From: an uncultured Lysobacteraceae bacterium
GTDB taxonomy: Bacteria; Pseudomonadota; Gammaproteobacteria; Xanthomonadales; Xanthomonadaceae
Direction of reading: 5' to 3'
NCBI GenBank assembly: GCA_946480825.1
Contig: CAMLLG010000006.1
Coordinates: forward strand, 1-64,000
DNA length: 64,000 bases
Part shown: positions 9,259 through 16,634 of the stretch, in pieces
How the letters are laid out: every line of letters begins with the position of its first letter
How positions within the stretch are numbered: the stretch's first letter is position 1
The notes under the pieces: model-generated
Seen by the model: only the letters and a program-made list of their open reading frames with translations
Databases searched by the model: none
Told to the model about the DNA's origin: nothing
Translations under genes and position numbers: made by a program

Positions 9259-12200
9259 ATGCGCAGGGACGCCAATGCACCGGACGCGACCCCGGACGCC
9301 CGCGAAGCGCGCATCGCCGAACTGCGCCAGCGCCGCCGCGCGCGCATGCGCTGGCTCGCGATCCGCAGCCTGCTGCTGATGATCGCGCTGGTGGTGCTGG
9401 CGGTGGCGGCGGGCTATTTCCTGCTGAACACCTTCCGCGGCCGCGACGTGCTGCTGGGCCAAATCGTGTCGCGTCTGCCCGACGGCAGCACCTTGACCTG
9501 GTCGCGCGCCGAGGGCCCGGCGTCGGGGCCGCTGGTGCTGCATGACGTGCGATTCGTGCATCGTGGGTGTCCCGATGTCGACGGCAAGCCGGTGGCCTGG
9601 CCCGGATGCCGGACGCCGCTGCTGACCGTGTTCGCGGCGAAGCGCGTCGAACTCGATCCGACCCTGCAGCCGCTGCTCGGGCGTCGCCTGCGTCTGGAAG
9701 CGCTGCGGATCGCCGACGCCACGCTGACCTTGCCCGGGAGCGACGAGCCGTTCGAACTGCCGCGCTGGCCGGAATCGCTGCCCGCGATCGCACCGCCGCT
9801 GGCGCTGGATGCCGGTTCGATCGTGGTCGATCGGCTGCGCGTGGTGCAGGGCGACGACATGCGCGGCACCGACACCCTGATCGATGTGCATGCGCTGCGC
9901 GGCGGCCTGCTCGCCGAAGACGGTCGCCTGCATCTCGAACGCCTGCAGGCCGCGACCGACCGCGGCCGCTTCGCCCTGCACGGCGATTACGCGCCGGAAG
10001 ATCGCTACCGCATGGATCTCACCGCCAGCGCGCTGCTGCCCGCGTCCGCGGGCAACACGCCGGCGCGGTTGGGTCTGGTCGCGCGCGGCGATCTGCGCCG
10101 ACTCGATATCGCGCTGGCCGGCCGTGCGCCCGCGCCGGTGCGCGCGCGCCTGCGACTGACCGGCGAAACGCGGCCGCGATGGACTTTCGTGGCGAACAGC
10201 GATGCGCTGACGCTGGCCGCGCTGCTCGGCACCGACGACGATGCCGCGCCCTACGCGTTCGATCTGCGCGCCGACGGCATCGGCGGTGCGGCGAACCTGC
10301 AGGGCCGCATCGCGCAGGGCGATCTGGTCGCAACGATCCTGCCGTCGAAACTCACCGTACGGAACCAGAAGCTGCAGCTCGCGCCGCTGGCGCTCGACAT
10401 GCTCGGCGGCACCCTGGCGGCGAACGGCCGCGCCGATTTCACCGAGCCCGCGGATGCGCGTTTCGACGGTCATGTGACTGCGCGCGGGCTGCGCTGGCAG
10501 GGCGATACGCCGGATGCGCCGGCGGTGGTCGGCGACGGCGAGTTCAGGCTGTCCGGCCGGCTGCGCGACTGGACCGCCGAAGGTCAGGCGAGGCTCGCCC
10601 GCGGCAAGGAACGCGCGGTCGTGGCGTTGAAGGCGATCGGCGACGATCGCGCCGCGCGCATCGGGACCCTGCGCGCGGCGATGCCGGGCGGCCGCCTCGA
10701 CGGCCGCGGCACCGTGGCCTGGGCGCCGACGCTGGGCTGGCAGGCCGAAGCGACGCTCGATGGTTTCGATCCCGGCTATCTGTTGCCCGATTGGCGCGGC
10801 GCGGTGAACGGCGCGCTGCGCAGCACCGGCGAGACCCGGCGCGGCGGCGGGCTGGACGTGCGCGTCGATGCCGAGCGTCTCGGCGGGCGCCTGCGCGGCC
10901 GCACGCTCGGCGGTCGCGGCAATGTCCTCATGCAGTTGCCCGCGCGCGACGACGGTCGCACCGATTATTCCGGCGAGGTCGCGCTCACCCTCGGCGCCAG
11001 CCGCGTCGATGCGAAGGGCCGCGTCGCCGAAACGCTCGATATCGACGCCACGTTCGCACCGCTGCAGTTGAACGATCTGCTGCCGACCGCGGACGGCGCG
11101 CTGCGCGGCACGCTGCGCCTGACCGGGCCGCGCGCGCAGCCGGACATTGCGGTCGATCTCGCCGGCCAATCGCTGCGCTACGAAGACTGGAGCGCCGATG
11201 CGCTGGGCGTGCGCGGCCGCCTGCCGTGGCGCGCCGGCACCGCGGGCGCGCTGTCGATCGACGGTGCGAACGTCGAGGCCGGGCTGGCGTTCGCACGCCT
11301 GCATCTGGACGCGCGCGGCGCGGTCGAAAATCTGCGCGTCGAAGGCGACGCCGACAGCGACATCGGCGCGATCGCGCTCGCCGGCAACGTGTCGAAGCGC
11401 GGTGCGCAGTGGGCGGGCACGCTCGCCGCGTTGCGTTTCGCGCCGACCACCGGCCCGGCGTGGGCATTGCGCGCGCCGGCCGCGTTCGCGGCGACGCCTT
11501 CGCCGGCCGGCCTGCGCCTGCGCATCGCGGCGAGTTGCTTCGCGACGGTGAATGACAACGCGGCCGGCGAACTCTGCGCCGACATCGATTGGCCGACCCG
11601 CGCCGACGTGCGCGGCGAAGCGCTGCCGCTGGCGCTGGTCGCGCCTTATCTGCCGGAACGCGAACGTGGCCAGAGGTGGCAGCTGCGCGGTGCGGTCGAT
11701 CTGAACGCACAGGTGCGTCCGCGCGCCGGCGCCTGGGCCGGTACCGCGCGATTGCGTTCGGCCGACGGCGGTCTGTCGCTCGACGCGCGCGGCCGTCGCG
11801 AAATCCTCGCCTATCGCGACCTCACCCTCGACGCGCGTTTCGACCCGCAGCGGATCGAGGCCGACCTCGCCAGCGCGCTCGCGCCCGACGGGCGCGTCGC
11901 CGCGCGCATCGCCACCGGCTGGGACGCCTACGCGCCGCTGCAGGGCACGATCGACATCGACACCCGCGCACTCACCTGGCTGGAACTGTTCTCGCCCGAC
12001 ATCGTCGATCCGCAGGGACGATTGAACGGCCGCATCGCGCTGGCCGGCACCCGCGCGCAGCCGGCGCTGGGTGGGCAGGCGCGGCTCAGCGATTTCCGCG
12101 CGGAATTCCCGGCATTGGCGCTGAGCCTGCGCGAAGGCGACGTGCGCATGGACGCGCAGCCCGACGGCAGCGCGCGGATCGTCGGCAGCGTGCGCAGCGG

Positions 12201-13188
12201 CGACGGCACGCTGCGCGTCGACGGCACGCTCGGCTGGCAGGACGACGACACCCCGCTGCGGCTCGCGCTGCGCGGCGAGAACGTGCTGGTCTCCGATACC
12301 CGCGAACTGCGTGCAGTGGTCGATCCCGATGTCGAAGTGCGCTATGCCGCCGGCCAGCCGATCGCGGTGACCGGCCGCGTGCGCATTCCCAACGCGAAGA
12401 TCGATCTCGAAGGCCTCGATGCCGGCGTCTCCGCATCGGACGACGTGGTCGTGCTCGATCCGGCCAATCCCGAACGCGGCGCCAGCACGCCGCTGGATCT
12501 CGATCTCACCCTGACGATGGGCGACGACGTGCGCCTCTCCGGTTTCGGCCTGCAGGGCACGCTCGGCGGCAGCGTGCGCATGCGCGCGCGCCCGGGCCGC
12601 GAAACGGTGGCCACCGGTTCGCTGGACGTGGACGGCCGCTATACCGCCTACGGCCAGAAACTGCAGATCACCCGCGGCCGCCTGCTGTGGTCGAACAGCG
12701 CGTTCGGCGACCCGGTCATCGACATCCGCGCGGAGCGCGAAGTCGGCGACGTCACCGCCGGCATCGACGTGACCGGCCGCGCGTCGGCACCGGTGGCGCA
12801 GGTGTGGAGCAACCCCGCGACCAGCGAATCCGAAGCCCTGGCCTATCTCGCGCTGGGCCGCCCGCTGTCCAGCGCCAGCGCCGACGAAAACCGCCAGCTC
12901 AGCGGCGCCGCCGCCGCACTGTCCGCCGGCAATCTGCTGGCCTCGCAGCTCGGCGCGAAGATCGGCCTCGACGACGCCGGCGTCAGCGAATCCCGCGCCC
13001 TCGGCGGCAGCGTCGTCGGCTTCGGCAAATACCTCTCCCCGCGCCTGTACGTGAGCTACGGCGTCTCCCTGCTCGGCACCGGCCAGGTGATCACCCTGAA
13101 ATACCTGCTGCGCAAGGGCTTCGACATCGAGATCGAATCCAGCACCGTCGAGAACCGCGGCTCGGTGAATTGGCGGAAGGAAAAATAG
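9259..13188 (+). CDS. tamB: Translocation and assembly module TamB
   Basis: A 1309-aa AsmA/VPS13-like envelope-spanning protein that partners TamA. It has one N-terminal membrane helix (about residues 33-57, SLLLMIALVVLAVAAGYFLL), then about 950 residues of repetitive beta-strand sequence rich in alternating Leu/Val/Ala with many GxLxLxG turns. A TamB/DUF490 domain at the C-terminus includes YGQKLQITRGRLLWSNSAFG, SNPATSESEALAYLALGRPL and YLSPRLYVSYGVSLLGTGQV. The length is typical (about 1260 aa in E. coli). A TGGGTGTCCC copy lies at 9564-9573 within codons for HRGCPDVDG, so the dispersed repeat may have entered the reading frame here too. Confidence 0.93.
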   Translation: MRRDANAPDATPDAREARIAELRQRRRARMRWLAIRSLLLMIALVVLAVAAGYFLLNTFRGRDVLLGQIVSRLPDGSTLTWSRAEGPASGPLVLHDVRFVHRGCPDVDGKPVAWPGCRTPLLTVFAAKRVELDPTLQPLLGRRLRLEALRIADATLTLPGSDEPFELPRWPESLPAIAPPLALDAGSIVVDRLRVVQGDDMRGTDTLIDVHALRGGLLAEDGRLHLERLQAATDRGRFALHGDYAPEDRYRMDLTASALLPASAGNTPARLGLVARGDLRRLDIALAGRAPAPVRARLRLTGETRPRWTFVANSDALTLAALLGTDDDAAPYAFDLRADGIGGAANLQGRIAQGDLVATILPSKLTVRNQKLQLAPLALDMLGGTLAANGRADFTEPADARFDGHVTARGLRWQGDTPDAPAVVGDGEFRLSGRLRDWTAEGQARLARGKERAVVALKAIGDDRAARIGTLRAAMPGGRLDGRGTVAWAPTLGWQAEATLDGFDPGYLLPDWRGAVNGALRSTGETRRGGGLDVRVDAERLGGRLRGRTLGGRGNVLMQLPARDDGRTDYSGEVALTLGASRVDAKGRVAETLDIDATFAPLQLNDLLPTADGALRGTLRLTGPRAQPDIAVDLAGQSLRYEDWSADALGVRGRLPWRAGTAGALSIDGANVEAGLAFARLHLDARGAVENLRVEGDADSDIGAIALAGNVSKRGAQWAGTLAALRFAPTTGPAWALRAPAAFAATPSPAGLRLRIAASCFATVNDNAAGELCADIDWPTRADVRGEALPLALVAPYLPERERGQRWQLRGAVDLNAQVRPRAGAWAGTARLRSADGGLSLDARGRREILAYRDLTLDARFDPQRIEADLASALAPDGRVAARIATGWDAYAPLQGTIDIDTRALTWLELFSPDIVDPQGRLNGRIALAGTRAQPALGGQARLSDFRAEFPALALSLREGDVRMDAQPDGSARIVGSVRSGDGTLRVDGTLGWQDDDTPLRLALRGENVLVSDTRELRAVVDPDVEVRYAAGQPIAVTGRVRIPNAKIDLEGLDAGVSASDDVVVLDPANPERGASTPLDLDLTLTMGDDVRLSGFGLQGTLGGSVRMRARPGRETVATGSLDVDGRYTAYGQKLQITRGRLLWSNSAFGDPVIDIRAEREVGDVTAGIDVTGRASAPVAQVWSNPATSESEALAYLALGRPLSSASADENRQLSGAAAALSAGNLLASQLGAKIGLDDAGVSESRALGGSVVGFGKYLSPRLYVSYGVSLLGTGQVITLKYLLRKGFDIEIESSTVENRGSVNWRKEK

Positions 13189-13248
13189 CGCGCGGCAGTA
13201 CCCGAAGCGCGTTGTCCCTCGCACGCACGGCGCCCGCCCACACGCGTC

Positions 13249-13268
13249 ATCCCGGCGAAGGCCGGGAT
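13249..13268. repeat. REP/hairpin ATCCCGGC-GAAG-GCCGGGAT after tamB
   Basis: A perfect 8-bp stem with a GAAG tetraloop, 60 bp past the tamB stop. It belongs to the widespread GTCATCCCGGCGAAGGCCGG type of dispersed palindrome and may terminate tamAB transcripts. The rest of 13189-13458 shows no gene. Confidence 0.65.
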
Positions 13269-13477
13269 CCCGCCTTTATGATTCGCCCGAGGCGCGAAAG
13301 TCGAATTCGTCATGTCCTTCCGAGGCTTCGCGGACGTGTTTCGACGGCACGGCGTTCGAACGTGGCGATGCGCGAGTCGGCACCGGATCCTGCGATTGAC
13401 AGCCAGCTTGTGGCGGTGGCAGCGTAGGACTTATGCCCCGGGTTGGGGTCTAATGGTAGTTAGATTTCAGGTGCAGC

Positions 13478-14674
13478 ATGTTCGAGCTTCAAAGATCATC
13501 GCTATTCTTTGAGCGCCTGGCGGCTGCTCATCCAACAATCATTCAGAACATCGAGATTGTTCATGAGAATCAGATTTCTCTCGATACCTCGTATCACCGC
13601 CCGAAGCATTTCATCCTCGGGTTAAACAATCTTCTGCGCAGCCTCCTCTTCTTCATAGAACTATCGAACAAAAACTCGCCTGATTGGTTGAAGAGCGCAG
13701 TCTCATCTTTTCTCATTGAAAGGCAAGATGACTATCAAAAGCTTCGATACTTAAGAAATGTAAGCGCCCACCAGAAGCTTGTCCTGCCAGAGGAATCTTT
13801 GGTGTCTGGCCTTTATAGAATCAAATCAAACGGAAACTACACACTGAAACTCGGGTTCGGAGATCACAACAAACCCGGGAAATACGCTTGGGATCTCGCG
13901 CTCAAAGACACATCAGAGATCTTCCATGACATGCTCTCGTTCGCGAGCATCACCTTCATGGATCTAGAACACTCATCAATCGGCGAGTGCTTAGGAATTA
14001 CCAGACGTTGGTTCTTTAAGATCAAGTTCAAAACTGAAGAGAAGCGCTACGACGAGGAAGCCGATGTTTACAGCCTCGCATCAACCTTCTCATCGTCGCT
14101 ACTTGATTGCGTGTGCAAAGCCTACGAATCGCATTCGGAAGTCAAGCTCGATCACACTTTTTCGAAGCAACTTGGCGATCACAATTTCATCAACACCCTT
14201 CTGGAGATTGATCTTTTCCCAACTCTCTTCACTCAGTGGTGGGAAGGGGAATGTCAACCACTCAACTTCGGTGTTCGATCTGAGAGCTACGAAGGGCAGC
14301 GCCATCATTCAAAGGATCAGCTACATAGCTGGATATATGAGAACCTAACTCCTGATGCTGCGGCATATCGATCTGCTCTGGAGCGCTTTGCAGCATCCGA
14401 AACTGACTCGATATTTGAGCCCGACAACTTCGGAGAGTTTCTTTCCTTTATTTTGACCAATCACTGGCATTATAAAAAAGCCTTTGGCACAGGGTTGAGG
14501 GATGCCGGCATCTCGCCATCGGACGTAATGCAGCTTCAGCGAACTGGCAATATCCTCGTTGAGGAGTTCCGTAAAGGAAAGCACTGCACTATCAAATCAA
14601 CCAAACAGGTCCTCAACGACCATATATCAGAAATGCTTACTAAGATTGACGCAGCTCCTCGAGCTGAAATCTAA
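13478..14674 (+). CDS. Cassette-encoded protein of unknown function (398 aa)
   Basis: A 398-aa soluble protein that I do not recognise. There is no signal peptide or membrane helix. It is rich in aromatic and charged residues (ITRRWFFKIKFKTEEKRYD, LFTQWWEGECQPL, FILTNHWHYKKAFG). A segment near residues 85-105 (RQDDYQKLRYLRNVSAHQKL) contains an RNxxxH-like string, which is seen in HEPN-fold RNases and in HEPN-like regions of defence proteins; this may be coincidence. Its codon use is AT-rich and unlike the neighbours, indicating transfer. It is the first cassette of the array: the core site is at 13459 and the stop codon lies inside attC1, a typical cassette arrangement. Large single-gene cassettes are often toxins, phage-defence or metabolic genes, but no function is claimed here. 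Confidence 0.75.
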   Translation: MFELQRSSLFFERLAAAHPTIIQNIEIVHENQISLDTSYHRPKHFILGLNNLLRSLLFFIELSNKNSPDWLKSAVSSFLIERQDDYQKLRYLRNVSAHQKLVLPEESLVSGLYRIKSNGNYTLKLGFGDHNKPGKYAWDLALKDTSEIFHDMLSFASITFMDLEHSSIGECLGITRRWFFKIKFKTEEKRYDEEADVYSLASTFSSSLLDCVCKAYESHSEVKLDHTFSKQLGDHNFINTLLEIDLFPTLFTQWWEGECQPLNFGVRSESYEGQRHHSKDQLHSWIYENLTPDAAAYRSALERFAASETDSIFEPDNFGEFLSFILTNHWHYKKAFGTGLRDAGISPSDVMQLQRTGNILVEEFRKGKHCTIKSTKQVLNDHISEMLTKIDAAPRAEI

Positions 14675-14779
14675 CAATTCGTTCAAGCCGACCCCGCATC
14701 GTGGCGTCGGCCGCGTGCCTACGCTACGCTAGCACGCGTCCGCCACCCCGCTGCGGGGTGGCTTAACTCAGGCGTTAGC
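14670..14779 (+). other. attC recombination site 1
   Basis: About 110 bp. It starts TCTAACAATTCGTTCAAGCC and ends GGCTTAACTCAGGCGTTAGC, so the outer ends pair as in classical 59-base elements. The centre carries further inverted repeats (CCACCCCGCTGCGGGGTGG). The crossover would lie between G and T of GTTAGC at 14774. The stop codon of the 398-aa gene overlaps its left end. Confidence 0.88.
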
Positions 14780-14796
14780 TTCTTTTGGAGAGATCA

Positions 14797-14958
14797 GTGG
14801 CTGTAGAAGCGTGCCCTTACTTGCCAAGAAAGAAAGCTAACAATTCGTTCAAGCCGACCCCGCATCGTGGCGGCTTAACTCAGCCGTTAGATTTTCTTGC
14901 CGCTTTGCCGCAGCGTGTGGGTGTTGACGCGTACCATGTGTCCCGAGAGGAAAGCTGA
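14797..14958 (+). CDS. Tiny ORF of a 112-bp cassette, reading through attC2
   Basis: A GTG at 14797 has a good ribosome site (GGAGAG, ending 4-6 nt upstream) and opens a 53-codon frame. The first 13 codons (MAVEACPYLPRKK when initiated as Met) lie in the cassette. The rest reads straight through attC2 into the next cassette, with TGA at 14956, two bases before the next start codon. The cassette body before attC2 is only about 60 bp. It looks like a cassette whose internal coding part was deleted, leaving the 5' end joined to an attC. Expression is uncertain. Confidence 0.35.
   Translation: MAVEACPYLPRKKANNSFKPTPHRGGLTQPLDFLAALPQRVGVDAYHVSREES
14836..14891 (+). other. attC recombination site 2 (short)
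   Basis: A 56-bp site starting GCTAACAATTCGTTCAAGCC and ending GGCTTAACTCAGCCGTTAGA. Its first 36 bases are identical to attC1, but the extended central stem is missing, giving a minimal folded element. Confidence 0.85.
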
Positions 14959-14959
14959 C

Positions 14960-15394
14960 GTGACGATAGTCAAAGTGTCGGTGGATAGTGCTATAGAGCT
15001 CAGTCCAACAGGTCTTTTCGATGCTCTTTGCAGTTGGCGAGTACGTCGCAGGATTGTCGGTCCGTTGGAAACCGCACTTGGGGTTTTGATATCAACGGTC
15101 CCGTATAGTAGGCTCGTCGAGGGAAGGAAAAGAGCGCATGTATTCATTGAGTTTGAAGATAAGGCGAGAATTGTTGAGCCCGCTATGTTCCCAGAGGGGG
15201 CGGAGTGGTGCCAGCTTGGCGCAATTGCCGAGGAACGGCGCGCGTTTCAATCACTCCGCACACAACAGCAGATAGATCTGGTTTGCGAGCGAATCAAGAT
15301 TTCGCTAGATACTTACCTGATTAAGGCTCGAAGGACACCTGTGCGTAAGAAGCTCCGAGGCAAGGGATCTGAATCTCGCGGAAAATCTAACTAA
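14960..15394 (+). CDS. Cassette-encoded protein of unknown function (144 aa)
   Basis: A soluble, basic protein I do not recognise. From the GTG start it runs VTIVKVSVDSAIELSPTGLF... and ends with a strongly basic tail (KARRTPVRKKLRGKG). Motifs seen are LCSWRVRRRIVGPLETALG, HVFIEFEDKARIVEPAMF and RTQQQIDLVCERIKISLDTY. AGAGG lies nine bases before the GTG at 14960; an in-frame ATG at 14936 is an alternative start. The stop TAA overlaps the left end of attC3, a normal cassette arrangement. Codon use is less GC-biased than the chromosome. Confidence 0.65.
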   Translation: MTIVKVSVDSAIELSPTGLFDALCSWRVRRRIVGPLETALGVLISTVPYSRLVEGRKRAHVFIEFEDKARIVEPAMFPEGAEWCQLGAIAEERRAFQSLRTQQQIDLVCERIKISLDTYLIKARRTPVRKKLRGKGSESRGKSN

Positions 15395-15473
15395 ATGTTC
15401 AAGCGGACTGCCGCCTCAACGTACGGCTTATCCAAACATCAAGCGGGCGGTAGCCGCTTAACATGGCGTTAGG
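15386..15473 (+). other. attC recombination site 3
   Basis: About 88 bp. It starts TCTAACTAAATGTTCAAGCG and ends AGCCGCTTAACATGGCGTTA plus GG. The ends and the internal GGCGG/CCGCC segments pair into an imperfect hairpin. Its sequence type differs from attC1 and attC2, so the cassettes come from different sources. Confidence 0.85.
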
Positions 15474-15490
15474 CAGCGGGAACAATATGC

Positions 15491-15781
15491 ATGATAGTCG
15501 TTGATCATGAGCCTCATGGATGGTTTCTCCTGCAGGATCGAGCAGGCTACATTCTGGATGTTAACTGTAGCCAATGCTTTGTCAGCTTTTTCGTAGTCCT
15601 GCGGCTCACCCCCGATGAATCAGCGCTAGTTCATTCTGAAGGGCATAGCGCTGCTCACGAGTTGGCGCGGTCCATCCAGCACAGTCCCGCCACGTACCAT
15701 TCGCGACATAGTGGACCAGAGCTGGAAGCGTCGACATTGGCTGCAATCAAGCGGTGGCAGGCTAATCGACCCGTTGCCTAA
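15491..15781 (+). CDS. Cassette-encoded small protein of unknown function (96 aa)
   Basis: A 96-aa protein, not recognised. It begins MIVVDHEPHGWFLLQDRAGY and carries VNCSQCFVSFFVVLRLTPDE. It ends in AAIKRWQANRPVA, with the stop codon in attC4. No signal peptide or full membrane helix is evident; the CxxC pair and the hydrophobic FVSFFVVL stretch are the main features. The start is 18 bp after the boundary at 15473. Cassette-borne small proteins of this kind are usually orphan. Confidence 0.6.
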   Translation: MIVVDHEPHGWFLLQDRAGYILDVNCSQCFVSFFVVLRLTPDESALVHSEGHSAAHELARSIQHSPATYHSRHSGPELEASTLAAIKRWQANRPVA

Positions 15782-15834
15782 CAATTCATTCAAGCCGAAC
15801 TCGCTTCGCGGCCTGGCTCAATTCAAGTGTCAGG
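15776..15834 (+). other. attC recombination site 4 (degenerate right core)
   Basis: A 59-bp element starting GCCTAACAATTCATTCAAGC and ending TGGCTCAATTCAAGTGTCAG plus G. The left core is intact. The right core reads GTGTCAGG instead of GTTAGG, so recombination here is probably impaired. Confidence 0.75.
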
Positions 15835-15850
15835 ACGCATGGGGTTCTGA

Positions 15851-16144
15851 GTGGCAATTCTGATCCTGGGGGAAAGCAAGTGTCCGCTCTGCGGCGAGGT
15901 GATTCTGGCCGGTCAGTCCACTGTGGCGAGCCAGCATTTCATTCAAACCCCATCGCATCCCTTGTGGCAGTACTCGGACGCTGCGATGCACTACGACTGT
16001 TTTCAGCGTTGGCCGCATCGGCAAACTTTCGTTGACGAATACAATCGAGCGATAGGCCGAATCGTTTGGGGTAACGGCACACGGCATCACATGCATGCGG
16101 ACGGCACGGTGAGTACGGCGCCGGTCATCGGCGAGGCTCGTTGA
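15851..16144 (+). CDS. Last cassette gene: small protein with CPLC putative metal site
   Basis: A 97-aa protein from a GTG start 17 bp after attC4. It begins with MAILILGESKCPLCGEVILA (GTG read as Met) and later has HYDCFQRWPH, so Cys11/Cys14 with a later His/Cys pair could bind zinc. This recalls small HNH-like or zinc-ribbon cassette proteins, but no catalytic HNH triad is visible. No attC follows the stop, so either the cassette lost its site or the array was truncated when the adjacent duplicated DNA arrived (from 16178). Confidence 0.6.
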   Translation: MAILILGESKCPLCGEVILAGQSTVASQHFIQTPSHPLWQYSDAAMHYDCFQRWPHRQTFVDEYNRAIGRIVWGNGTRHHMHADGTVSTAPVIGEAR

Positions 16145-16177
16145 GGCCTGGCAATCAGGGGCGGAGTATTTTTTTCG

Positions 16178-16330
16178 CTTGCCCGCCCACCTTCGCATCT
16201 CGTGGCCCGCGCAGGCCTGTGCTAGCGTTGCCCACGTCCGTGGGGAGGTGACGCGCATGCGCGAACATCGGTACGACGATCGACGAGAGAAACGGCACGA
16301 ACGCAGGTGCGGGTCGGGGGGGCTTCGTGG
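16178..16330 (+). repeat. Upstream copy of the patatin-gene 5' region (direct repeat A)
   Basis: This block matches 17722-17870 over the shared stretches GCCCACCTTCG, TGTGCTAGCGTTGCCCACGT, GGGGAGGTG and GCGCATGCGCGAA, at a spacing of about 1.54 kb. The copies therefore bracket the RAYT gene. They share promoter-like sequence, ribosome site, start codon and the first codons. The rest of 16145-16634 holds only the truncated ORF and the GGGACACCCA repeats. Confidence 0.8.
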
Positions 16331-16361
16331 GCTGGCGGCATGCGCCGCCGCGTTGCGGTGA
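16257..16361 (+). pseudogene. Truncated duplicate of the patatin-lipoprotein N-terminus
   Basis: With the same upstream GGGGAGGTG ribosome site as the 17800 gene, this 34-codon frame reads MREHRYDDRREKRHERR... and ends GLAACAAALR before a stop. The intact gene begins MREDRRDERCENLHGNACRS. The lipobox and catalytic domain are absent, so this is a broken copy of the start of that gene. Confidence 0.7.
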
Positions 16362-16366
16362 AGATC

Positions 16367-16507
16367 GGGACACCCACAAATCCCAGATTCCTCCAGATGA
16401 AGTAAGAAGAACCGGGACACCCACAAATCTCCGGCCTGCGATGAATCGATCCCCCGGGCCTCAATGGTAAGAACCGGAGTAAGAACCGGGACACCCACAA
16501 ATCCCTG
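16367..16507. repeat. Three GGGACACCCACAAATC repeats beside the RAYT gene
   Basis: GGGACACCCACAAATC starts at 16367, 16414 and 16498, with AGTAAGAA segments before the second and third copies. The core is the reverse complement of the TGGGTGTCCC cluster at 1041. These copies lie just beyond the 3' end of the minus-strand transposase gene. Confidence 0.8.
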
Positions 16508-16634
16508 ATCTCCACGGATCAAGCCATTCCATGGCGCTCAATCGTGCCGAATCAGACTTCATGACGCGTAACCGGAAAGCATTCGACCACAACCGATCCT
16601 CCCTTGCGGGCCGCGATGTTTCCCGTATCCGATC

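Larger units (their letters stand above)
13459..15834 (+). mobile_element. Integron cassette array without integrase (CALIN)
   Basis: A head-to-tail set of small plus-strand genes is separated by four attC-like sites (14670-14779, 14836-14891, 15386-15473, 15776-15834). Each begins with a CTAAC-type inner core and the first three end with GTTAG core sites. The first boundary is a lone GTTAGA at 13459, 14 bp before the first ATG. Base composition drops to near 45-50% GC, against well over 65% around it. No tyrosine-recombinase integrase (intI) is present on either strand, and the position where it would normally lie holds tamB. The array is therefore a cluster of attC sites lacking integrase, or the distal part of a displaced array. 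Confidence 0.88.

Noticed and set aside
7090..13224. A 2044-codon minus-strand frame over tamA-tamB
   Set aside because: Antisense shadow of two clearly recognisable genes; composition artefact.
13459..16144. CRISPR array
   Set aside because: The repeats differ in length (56-110 bp), are imperfect and flank genes; they fit attC sites, and no cas gene is present.
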